Origin: an uncultured Christensenella sp.
Lineage (GTDB): Bacteria > Bacillota > Clostridia > Christensenellales > Borkfalkiaceae
Length of the DNA: 24,667 nucleotides
Direction of reading: 5' to 3'
Assembly (NCBI GenBank): GCA_910579705.1
Contig: CAJTUI010000016.1
Coordinates: 1 to 24,667, forward strand
The number at the start of each line of letters is the position of its first letter. Position 1 is the stretch's first letter. Positions 9,701-14,201 of the stretch are shown here, one piece after another. The notes beneath the pieces are model-generated. The model searched no databases, had not been told where the DNA came from, and saw only the letters and a list, made by a program, of their open reading frames with translations. The position numbers were made by a program, and so were the translations under genes.

Positions 9701-10480
9701 AAGCCTGCGGACGAGATGAAGGAGTACGACGGCACGCCGCTTGTCGCGACGAGGTTGGAGGATAACCTGTATATCAACGAGCTTGAAAGGGCGGGCTACA
9801 CCTATGAGGCGGAGTTCGGCGGCAGTCAGACTGTGATCGGCGAGAGCGCGAGTACGATAGAGCGGTTTATTATGTTTAACCCCGACGGCGATGAGGTCAC
9901 CGATATAGAGTTCGAGTTTGCGGAAGGCAAGCTCACGGTGGTCAACGAAACGGTTATCACGGTTATTACTTACGGGCTTAAAAAGACTTACGACGGAACG
10001 GCGATGAAGTTCGCGCCCGACGAGTATTACTGCCCCGACCTGCCCGCGGGGTATAGTCTTGAACTGGAAGGGCTGGAAGACGTGGGACTTACCGAGGCGG
10101 GCGTTTTGACCGCGCGGGATTTCGAAAACATTAAAGTTATCGTTCGGGACGAGGACGGGCGCGACGTTTCAAGGTTTTTCAGGGCGGCGTTCGACTACGA
10201 GTTCGAGATAAGCAGGCGTGAGATTACCGTTACCAGTATTTCGGAGACCAAGCCGTACGACGGCAAGCCGCTTGAAAACGGAGGTTACCGCATTTCGGGC
10301 GGAAGTCTTGCGGAAGGACACACGGCGCAGGTCACCGTGACGGGCAGCATAAAGGACGTGGGCGTTGTCGCAAACACCATAAGCGAAGTGCGTATCTACG
10401 ACGCGTCAGGCCGCGACGTGACCAAAAACTACTACGTAACATGCGTGTTCGGCACCCTGACGATAGAGCACGAAAAATAA
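3704..10480 (+). CDS. giant membrane-anchored YDG-repeat surface protein with transglutaminase-like domain (17 + 3 repeats)
   Basis: GTG start at 3704 with a strong SD (AAAGGAGGGG, about 3688-3697), 18 bp after the preceding paralogue, so the two are probably co-transcribed. The 2258-aa protein has about 25 cytoplasmic residues, then one transmembrane helix (about 26-48). Two degenerate beta-type domains without YDG follow (about 50-210). Next come 17 YDG repeats, first Tyr at about 218 and last at about 1608; the fourth has FDG. A Gly/Ser linker with LDESGSLGG is followed by a transglutaminase-like domain (about 1640-1985) with Cys1920 (GVCRHYAS) and His1962 (AHAWVEVY). Glu1978 (WVAVEVT) sits where Asp is usual. 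Three more repeats (Tyr about 2008, 2096, 2185) end in EHEK with no sorting motif. Extracellular display from the cytoplasmic membrane is inferred; substrate unknown. With about 85 residues per beta-sandwich the ectodomain could be a long stalk. Confidence 0.93.
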   Translation: MLYDDYRARMGRVADFLATIRRFRILIIAVCAFAVALTVSLLAVRGIVYESAPCPKSITVGEELGYRAGAVFTRVKYEYAPVYSEQWSEDMPRRPGEYKVRSVARGGFGNKRYGAVYAFEIQPKRIEITFSKEAVTYGDKPVLSAELAYSDTLHCSRFEYEDLTAGRTAAVARAEFITVSDENGKDVTSSYKFGDAEGEVRFTVREINLSVPDKSKVYDGLEFKSEEYVLDEHTPLADGDGIVAQFTAALTDAGTVENRPEIRILHGDGQDVSANYKINLSAGALTVEKRPLAVETHSGAKVYDGREFSYPYYAFTDGKLVAGHAVALTYRVSERDAGVYENRMELRVLDTGRDVTHNYELNFTYGKLTVSKRPVTVSTASNVWTYDGAEHFDDRFDIFGGTPLADGHSAQVAERAGITDAGERANALMLAFYTEDGEDVTRNYDTEYLRGRLTVKKRPVGALTGDCEFGFDGEEHSYGGVTAVSGSLAEGHRFDTSGLAVISEPWEKKNSMQVRILAADGGDATGNYELTVEYGTLTMTPRPITVAAGSAQKIYDGTPLVSDKVYVTSYLELAAGHRITARTEGSRTDAGIGANKIVGGTLKITDGEGADKTFCYVIEAEAEGSLIVTPRPVQITAASAEKVYDGSPLTADGYGITEGAMASGQSLVVRVFGERTDAGESPNEIAECRAFEGSREVTFNYEFSLLSGTLRVIARAITVTTEGAELYYDGAEQCFDGFTLGGEYSLVAGHFAECAEEYRVTDAGVYDNRLSVAVYDAQRRNVTHNYDIAYVYGKIIISPRPITLTAGSAKKVYDGTPLVCKEVAVTSDLTPALVGGHELYAETADSRTDAGVSENRIDRESVKITDSSGAEVGRNYDITYVDGTLTVTKRPLKVTTVSDSWVYDGEEHSAPVAYLSGLVAGHYVDWSEGKAATITDVGIVENVCELSVNDGERDVTHNYEISYEYGTLKVTPREITISAESQSKEYDGTPLPVLPYKTQATSDYSPALVKGHRIEGGIFAGSITNVGEAAFYVSDCKIFDGERDVSDNYLINYGEGKLVITPRAITVRAGSALKVYDGSPLTDELFSYDNLLEGHTITAETYGSCTEAGEGVNSIVEGSVIIKDARGAEVTHNYEITLADGTLTVTPRTITVSTVSDDKVYDGTPLVADGYEIYSIHKPALVEGHKEKVVCTGSRTDAGESLNTFDITIADSDGRDVTRNYNVVNDCGFLKVNKRPLMFWTQQDSWVYDGDAHSNGKHGLVKGRLVEGHVTVATDLTEITDVGRKMNEITVKVYDADKTDVTGNYNISYQNSIIFVTPRPITVAADVAEKIYDGAPAECGVRIAQGSLAKDTHSVSAESDVTVTDAGIYKLAVKEGSARVYDGERDITANYEISYDFARAVVTVLQRPVKITSASATKYYDGTPLTARDYTVTVADGYDFADEGPYAPFAPSHRAVVTVMGSQTVVGKSANTITRVRFVGSSGQPDLTHNYKITVAEGELTVIKCNIYVYARNARKAYDGTPLTCDEFGYTFIGDDVYKFDWLEVTARTEGSQTEVGESVNRIVEGSVKVTYDGEDVTANFDVVLMEGKLIVTAGGIIISTPTAHWYYDGKEHSEERFSVLFLDGYELAEGHYIKAENFASITEVGRVENSATFRVFDAQGQEVTDNYLLEFEFGTLVVSPYSGGGEDSGGGSLDESGSLGGTGSNGDGSKSALEVMSTYSGSMYVRLRSYGNYHGRGWLAAEEYAGSISYGGESYGMNYLTGIALANSGRSTERAYINVKSENYLLPYYMGLGNAGYGVQSSDVKYTGDTSYVYAVDYVPYDYLAEGAIYGRLGNYYTHEAAYSQFVYGNYLAVPTATAQYLNALIAEQGFAATDPEIVAKVANYIKGAAKYNLDYNKAIDESSDAVVSFLRDYKEGVCRHYASAATLMYRALGLPARYVIGYSLETVKDEWVNVTADRAHAWVEVYIKGFGWVAVEVTGSGGDDGNGGNEMPSHITLKPADEMKEYDGTPLVATRLEDNLYINELERAGYTYEAEFGGSQTVIGESASTIERFIMFNPDGDEVTDIEFEFAEGKLTVVNETVITVITYGLKKTYDGTAMKFAPDEYYCPDLPAGYSLELEGLEDVGLTEAGVLTARDFENIKVIVRDEDGRDVSRFFRAAFDYEFEISRREITVTSISETKPYDGKPLENGGYRISGGSLAEGHTAQVTVTGSIKDVGVVANTISEVRIYDASGRDVTKNYYVTCVFGTLTIEHEK
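4324..8752 (+). repeat. array of seventeen YDG-type repeats (protein-level)
   Basis: Seventeen in-frame units of about 250-290 bp. Two subtypes are interspersed: YDGTPL/YDGSPL units preceded by AxK, and units with an aromatic before YDG and (E/A)H after it (WTYDGAEH, SWVYDGEEH, SWVYDGDAH, HWYYDGKEH). The latter occur at units 3, 9, 13 and 17. Some units carry a longer middle segment with PALVxGH (units 8, 10, 12). Tandem duplication with later divergence is the likely origin. Confidence 0.87.
9675..10476 (+). repeat. C-terminal block of three YDG-type repeats in the larger paralogue
   Basis: Units begin near residues 1992, 2081 and 2170 (EMKEYDGTPL, LKKTYDGTAM, ETKPYDGKPL). The first two are degenerate at the DVTxNY motif (EVTDIEFEF and DVSRFFRAA). 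The third is canonical (DVTKNY) and ends the protein. Number and placement match the smaller paralogue. Confidence 0.83.
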
Positions 10481-10491
10481 ACAGACACATA

Positions 10492-10532
10492 AAAGGCGGT
10501 ATCCGCGCGCGGATACCGCCTTTATTTTTTTG
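10492..10532 (+). terminator. rho-independent terminator of the surface-protein operon
   Basis: Positions 10492-10523 are a perfect 32-bp palindrome (left arm AAAGGCGGTATCCGCG, right arm its exact complement), followed by TTTATTTTTTTG. It starts 11 bp after the stop codon of the 2258-aa gene. The long GC-rich stem plus T run is a textbook intrinsic terminator on the + strand. Confidence 0.95.
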
Positions 10533-10611
10533 CAAAAAAATTAAAAAAACTTTGTAACATATTTATTTCGATGCGTGTCTATATAATGACAAGCCGAAAA
10601 AAGGCGAAAAA

Positions 10612-10742
10612 CCGCAAAAAATACGGAATTTAGGCGGAAACGAAGTTCCGCACTAGGTATGAACTTATTGCGGAAACCGCAGAAAGTATACGCTTTTTGC
10701 GGAACGGCGTTTAAATCCGTAAAAAGTTTACGCTTAATACGG
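10612..10742. repeat. four 26-nt imperfect inverted repeats
   Basis: Units lie at 10612-10637, 10648-10673, 10677-10702 and 10717-10742, all exactly 26 nt. The first three begin CCGC and end GCGG; the last begins CCGT and ends ACGG, a compensatory change that preserves pairing of the ends. Every unit is followed by AA plus A or C. The third unit can form a 10-bp stem (CCGCAGAAAG with CTTTTTGCGG, one G-U) around a TATACG loop. Spacers are 10, 3 and 14 nt, so this is not a CRISPR array. Function unknown. Confidence 0.7.
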
Positions 10743-10787
10743 AACCTAAGTTTCAGGCTCACACTATTCATATATATCTTTATGGGT

Positions 10788-10825
10788 CGCCCGTGCGCTT
10801 TGTTGCGCGCGGGCGGTTCTGTTTG
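10788..10825 (+). terminator. GC-rich hairpin, possible weak terminator
   Basis: CGCCCGTGCGC (10788-10798) pairs with GCGCGCGGGCG (10805-10815) around a 6-nt loop: 11 bp with one G-U. It is followed by GGTTCTGTTTG, a partly T-rich tail on the + strand. On the - strand the hairpin is followed by ACCCATAAAG, without a T run. It lies between convergent transcription units and may also stop transcripts of the ECF gene. The remaining 10826-10903 shows nothing recognisable. Confidence 0.45.
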
Positions 10826-10903
10826 GGATTAGCAACTTTATACCGGAGACAGTTCAATCCGCCGAGATAACGGTCAACACCGCGGCAGCGGGCATTGTAC
10901 GGA

Positions 10904-11539
10904 TTAACCATTTATATCTTCGGCGTAATTATCTTCCTCATTTTTTTGCGGCTTTTTTTCTAATATCTCTTTTGCAAAGTCCGGCAAAAGGTTGTTTTTT
11001 GCAAGTTGTTTTTTAAAGGTTGTGCCGTAGCAAACAATCGTTGCGAGAGTAATGCCGATAATTTCCTGAATAACGTTCCTTAAAACGCGTTCACTTGCGT
11101 AAACAACGCCGTATTTACCGTCGCCCGTCGTCAGCGGGAAAATCAGCCAGTACGTTATAAAATAACCGCCGATAACTATTATTGCGCCGGCCATTGCCGA
11201 AATCGCCGCCCACACGGACTCGCGCTTGAATTTTGAGAATGCATAGTGCAAAAGCACGCTTGTTATTGCGGCCTGTAAGCCGTGAATCAGAAGAGACGCA
11301 ACGGCCATATGCACGTGCCCCACTCCAAAATCATACAGCGCCGAACCGAATCCTCCTATAATAAAAGACGCAATAGGATCAGTAAGGTATGCGCCTAAAA
11401 GTATCATACCGTCGCACCAGTATACGTTGTTCGTTCCTATGGGTATTGGCGGTATGACGCTTGTTGCGACTACGAGGGCTGTCAGCATTGCAGTGTATGC
11501 AATCCACTTGGTTGTAAAAAATAATTTTTTGTTTTTCAT
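10904..11539 (-). CDS. ECF transporter S component (substrate-binding membrane subunit), substrate unknown
   Basis: A 211-aa hydrophobic protein with about five to six membrane segments. The start MKNKKLFFTTKWIAYTAMLT, the GTNNVYWCDGMILLGAYLTDP segment and GGFGSALYDF match the general pattern of ECF-type S components: an N-terminal Ala-rich helix, then a loop before an L-G-A-Y-L-x-D-P helix. S components capture a vitamin or similar micronutrient and couple to a shared EcfA/A'/T module, which is not in this window. The C-terminus is a charged tail (about 185-211). Codon choice is more AT-rich than that of the flanking genes. There is no SD before the ATG; a promoter ends only a few bases upstream. 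Neighbours give no clue to the substrate. Confidence 0.82.
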   Translation of the reverse strand: MKNKKLFFTTKWIAYTAMLTALVVATSVIPPIPIGTNNVYWCDGMILLGAYLTDPIASFIIGGFGSALYDFGVGHVHMAVASLLIHGLQAAITSVLLHYAFSKFKRESVWAAISAMAGAIIVIGGYFITYWLIFPLTTGDGKYGVVYASERVLRNVIQEIIGITLATIVCYGTTFKKQLAKNNLLPDFAKEILEKKPQKNEEDNYAEDING

Positions 11540-11548
11540 AATATCTAC

Positions 11549-11577
11549 ATTTTAATTCTTTACCGGCTTTAGTGCAA
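11549..11577 (-). promoter_or_regulatory. candidate sigma-A promoter giving a near-leaderless ECF S-component mRNA
   Basis: On the - strand, TTGCAC (11577-11572), a 17-bp spacer and TAAAAT (11554-11549). The expected start point, about 7 nt after the -10, falls near 11542, only about 3 nt before the ATG at 11539. No SD is visible before this start, unlike most genes here. Confidence 0.5.
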
Positions 11578-11660
11578 TAACCAATTTGAAATAAACTGAT
11601 ATAACCAGCCGTTTAGCTATGGTTTAGACAGAAAAAATATGCGCCGTTTTGCCCGTCAAT

Positions 11661-11696
11661 AAAAAAGTCCCCCGCGCCGAAAAGGCGCGGGGGACT
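11661..11696 (-). terminator. intrinsic terminator hairpin, - strand oriented
   Basis: AGTCCCCCGCGCC (11666-11678) pairs perfectly with 11684-11696 around GAAAA. An A6 run at 11661-11666 gives the U run when read on the - strand; the + strand side has no T run. No - strand gene lies between it and the + strand transporter start at 11827, so it ends a short orphan transcript or acts as an attenuator in the leader of the ECF gene. Confidence 0.8.
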
Positions 11697-11743
11697 GGTT
11701 GTATGTCCCTTAAAAGCAAATACATAGTGCTTTCTCGCCGTTT

Positions 11744-11798
11744 TTTACATTTTTATTACAATTTCACGAGGTAAAATTTTACAAGCGTGCTCTATCAT
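11744..11798 (+). promoter_or_regulatory. Pho-box-like direct repeats with -10 element upstream of the phosphate transporter
   Basis: TTTACA (11744-11749) and ATTACA (11755-11760) are spaced by exactly 11 bp. A third TTTACA is at 11778-11783, about three helical periods from the first. TATCAT (11793-11798) fits a -10 and there is no standard -35. Gram-positive PhoP sites are TT(A/C/T)ACA repeats with about 11-bp periodicity placed near -20 to -60, which is this layout. The palindrome GTAAAATTTTAC (11771-11782) overlaps the third copy. An SD, AAGGGAG, follows at 11811-11817. Confidence 0.5.
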
Positions 11799-11826
11799 TT
11801 TAAGTGACAAAAGGGAGATAATTTTA

Positions 11827-13491
11827 ATGGACGTAGTTCAGATAATAACCTCGGTTTTAACGCTTTTCGCGGGCGTGGGCGTGTTTTTGATATCCTGCTC
11901 TATGATGAGCTCCAACCTCGAAGCTCTCGGAAGCGCGAAACTCAAATCGCTGTTTTCGAGGACGGCGAAAAGCAAGCTCGTCGGCGTAGGCGTGGGCGCG
12001 GTTACGACCGCCGCAATCCAGAGTTCGAGCGCGACTTCGGTTATGGTAATAGGTTTCGTCAACGCGGGGATAATGACGCTCGCGCAGGCGGCGACGGTCA
12101 TATTCGGCGCGAATATCGGCACAACGATTACGGGCCAGCTTGTTGCCCTCGGAATGTTCGGCGGCAACTCCATATCCTCGTCGGTAATATTCTCGGCTCT
12201 GGCGGGGGCGGGCGCGTTCGTTCTCGCGTTTGCGAAAAAGGACAGGGTGCAGAAAATAGGCGGAATACTCGCGGGGTGCGGTATGCTCTTTGTCGGGCTG
12301 TCGCTTATGAGCGGGGCTATGGAGTATTTCTCGGGCTTGGAGCAGGTGAAAAACTTCTTCGCATTGTTTGAAAACCCGCTGTTGCTCGTGCTTATCGGCG
12401 CGCTGTTTACCGCGCTTATACAAAGCTCTTCGGTGATGACCTCTATGGCGATAACTATGGTCGTCACGGGCCTGATTTCGCTAAATCAGGGCATTTACAT
12501 TACGATAGGCTCCAACATAGGCACGTGCGTGACCGCGCTTATCGCGGGTTTCACAAGCACGCGCGCGGCCAAACAGACCGCGCTAATTCACCTCATATTC
12601 AACGTCGGCGGGGCGGCGGTGTTTCTTCTTCTGGGGCTGTTTATATCTTTCGGCGGCATTGACTTCGGCTTTATATTCTCTAAAATGTTTCCCGGCGCGC
12701 CGCAGATGCAGCTGTCTATGTTTCATACCGTGTTTAATATAATTACGGTCATTATAATTCTTCCGCTTACCAACCTGCTTGTCAGGGCGGTGACCAAAAT
12801 AATCCCCGATAAGAAAGAGGCGGGGACGGGGCCGCGGCTCGCATTCGCGGAGGAGCATATGCTCAAAACCCCGCCCATAGCCGTCCAACAGACCAAAAAC
12901 GAAATTCTGCGTATGTCGGAAATAGCCATAGAGAACTTCCGCGAGGCCTGTAAAATTATCTGCACTGCCGATTACGGCGGGATAGACAAATTCCGTGAAA
13001 ACGAGCGGACTCTGAACTTCCTCAACTCCGAACTCGCAAAGTATATGTCCAGCCTTTTAAAAGCCGATTTAAGCGAGAAAGACCGCGTGTATCTGTCCAC
13101 GGCGTTCCGCACGGTTATCGATTTGGAGCGTATAGGCGACTACGCCGAAAACATAGTCGAATACTCCGACAGACTGAAAGCGGCGGGCGGTAAGTTCTCT
13201 GACGAGGCGGTTAGCGAAATCGGGCAACTCAAAGATACCATCGACGCGCTGTACGCCAGCACTGTAAAGGCGTACAAGCAATCGGACGCGGCGGCGCTGG
13301 ACGAGGCGCTTGCTATCGAGGAGCGCGTGGATATAATTACCGCGGAAATGGAGAACAACCATATCGCAAGGCTCAGCGGCGGCGGGTGCGAGGCGGAAAC
13401 GGGCGCGCAGTATCTGGCGTTCGCGTCCGACGCGGAGCGCGTGGCCGACCACCTCGTCAACGTGGCAAAAACCGTTAAGGCGTATATATAA
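11827..13491 (+). CDS. Na+/phosphate symporter (NptA/YjbB type) with C-terminal PhoU-like domain
   Basis: ATG 9 nt after SD AAGGGAG. The 554-aa protein has two Na/Pi-cotransporter halves in the membrane, each with the diagnostic QSSS motif (residues 65-68 in AAIQSSSATS and 199-202 in ALIQSSSVMT). The motifs are followed by matching GANIGTT and GSNIGTC segments. The inverted-repeat halves occupy about 1-310. From about 345 to the end is a helical PhoU-like domain (NEILRMSEIAIENF..., then LERIGDYAENIVEY and ERVADHLVNVAK, the paired metal-binding-type E/DxxxD motifs). Family knowledge: sodium-coupled phosphate movement across the cytoplasmic membrane, with a PhoU domain linked to control. It directly precedes a PhoB/PhoR-type pair and has Pho-box-like repeats upstream. 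Direction of transport (import or export) cannot be told from sequence. Confidence 0.93.
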   Translation: MDVVQIITSVLTLFAGVGVFLISCSMMSSNLEALGSAKLKSLFSRTAKSKLVGVGVGAVTTAAIQSSSATSVMVIGFVNAGIMTLAQAATVIFGANIGTTITGQLVALGMFGGNSISSSVIFSALAGAGAFVLAFAKKDRVQKIGGILAGCGMLFVGLSLMSGAMEYFSGLEQVKNFFALFENPLLLVLIGALFTALIQSSSVMTSMAITMVVTGLISLNQGIYITIGSNIGTCVTALIAGFTSTRAAKQTALIHLIFNVGGAAVFLLLGLFISFGGIDFGFIFSKMFPGAPQMQLSMFHTVFNIITVIIILPLTNLLVRAVTKIIPDKKEAGTGPRLAFAEEHMLKTPPIAVQQTKNEILRMSEIAIENFREACKIICTADYGGIDKFRENERTLNFLNSELAKYMSSLLKADLSEKDRVYLSTAFRTVIDLERIGDYAENIVEYSDRLKAAGGKFSDEAVSEIGQLKDTIDALYASTVKAYKQSDAAALDEALAIEERVDIITAEMENNHIARLSGGGCEAETGAQYLAFASDAERVADHLVNVAKTVKAYI

Positions 13492-13497
13492 TCTTCC

Positions 13498-13526
13498 TTG
13501 CGTTTTTCGGGTCGCGGGGTTATAAT
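13498..13526 (+). promoter_or_regulatory. candidate internal promoter before the response regulator
   Basis: TTGCGT (13498-13503), a 17-bp spacer and a perfect TATAAT (13521-13526), in the 52-bp gap after the transporter stop. The start point would fall near 13533, about 11 nt before the ATG, inside the likely SD (GAGAGGTG, 13532-13539). It may drive basal, transporter-independent expression of the two-component genes. Confidence 0.45.
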
Positions 13527-13543
13527 GAGTTGAGAGGTGTTTT

Positions 13544-14185
13544 ATGCGCGGAAAAGTATTTATTCTCGAAGACGATACAAGCATTTGCGGACTTATAAAG
13601 GTGGCGCTGGAAATGAACGGTTTACAGTTCAAAGCGTTTACCACCGTAAAGGAATTTAACGCGGCAATCACGGAGGAGCAGCCCGACGTGGCGCTTTTAG
13701 ACATAATGCTGCACGACGGCAACGGGCTTGACGTTCTGAAAACCGTTAAGAGCAGGTATCCCGCCGTGTCCTGTATTATGCTGTCCGCGCTTGCCAAGGA
13801 AGAGCATAAAGTGGAGGGGCTGAACGCGGGCGCGGACGACTATATTTCAAAGCCGTTTTCCGTGTTGGAACTGACGGCGCGGGTAAACGCGCGCCTTCGC
13901 GCAAAGGCCAGACCCGAAAAACTCGTATACGGCGGGATAGTTCTGGACTGCGCCGCTATGACTGCGGAGCTGGACGGAAAGCCTCTGGTTCTGAACAAGA
14001 AGGAGTTCGCGCTTCTGAAATGTTTTATGGAGAACGCGGGCAGGGTGCTCACGCGCGAGCGGTTGCTCAACGAAATATGGGGTTACGACGGCGGAGAAAC
14101 GCGCACGCTGGACAACCACGTCGCAAGGCTTAGAAAACTGGGCGTCAATATAGAAACGGCGTTCGGAACGGGTTACAAATTATAA
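13544..14185 (+). CDS. OmpR/PhoB-family response regulator
   Basis: 213 aa. The N-terminal receiver domain has the acidic pocket E9-D10-D11, phospho-acceptor Asp53 (ALLDIML), Ser81 (MLSA) and Lys103 (ISKPF). The C-terminal winged-helix DNA-binding domain (about 125-213) has LNKKEFALLKCFMENAG, RERLLNEIWGY and RTLDNHVARLRKL, typical of the OmpR/PhoB class. The start is supported by SD GAGAGGTG 4 nt upstream of the ATG and by the family-typical N-terminus. It sits between a PhoU-domain phosphate transporter and a sensor kinase 16 bp downstream. A PhoB/PhoP role is likely but inferred from context; other OmpR-type regulators have the same motifs. Confidence 0.94.
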   Translation: MRGKVFILEDDTSICGLIKVALEMNGLQFKAFTTVKEFNAAITEEQPDVALLDIMLHDGNGLDVLKTVKSRYPAVSCIMLSALAKEEHKVEGLNAGADDYISKPFSVLELTARVNARLRAKARPEKLVYGGIVLDCAAMTAELDGKPLVLNKKEFALLKCFMENAGRVLTRERLLNEIWGYDGGETRTLDNHVARLRKLGVNIETAFGTGYKL

Positions 14186-14201
14186 AAAAGGGGCTTTGAT
14201 T

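Larger units (their letters stand above)
10582..10826 (+). ncRNA. candidate small RNA containing four 26-nt hairpin repeats
   Basis: A -10-like TATAAT (10582-10587) precedes the inverted-repeat cluster, and a GC-rich hairpin with a partly T-rich tail ends it (10788-10825). A + strand RNA of roughly 230 nt from about 10594 is therefore possible. No convincing -35 is placed 17 bp upstream of the TATAAT, so the promoter is weak evidence. No known RNA family was recognised. Alternatives are a DNA-binding array, a mobile repeat remnant, or read-through 3' sequence. Confidence 0.3.

Noticed and set aside
71..10480. Frameshift or split gene: two surface ORFs as one broken gene
   Set aside because: Each has its own SD, start, transmembrane anchor, catalytic domain and C-terminal repeats, so they are two complete paralogues.
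10612..10742. CRISPR array
   Set aside because: Repeats are imperfect and spacers are only 10, 3 and 14 nt; no cas gene is nearby.
10541..10771. 76-codon open frame on the - strand across the 26-nt repeats
   Set aside because: Its sequence is dictated by the inverted repeats, it has no clear SD, and the translation has no coherent pattern.
11540..11826. Known riboswitch (TPP, FMN, cobalamin, THF, preQ1) upstream of the ECF gene
   Set aside because: No recognisable conserved core of these classes was found on the - strand; only a terminator and a possible competing stem are visible.
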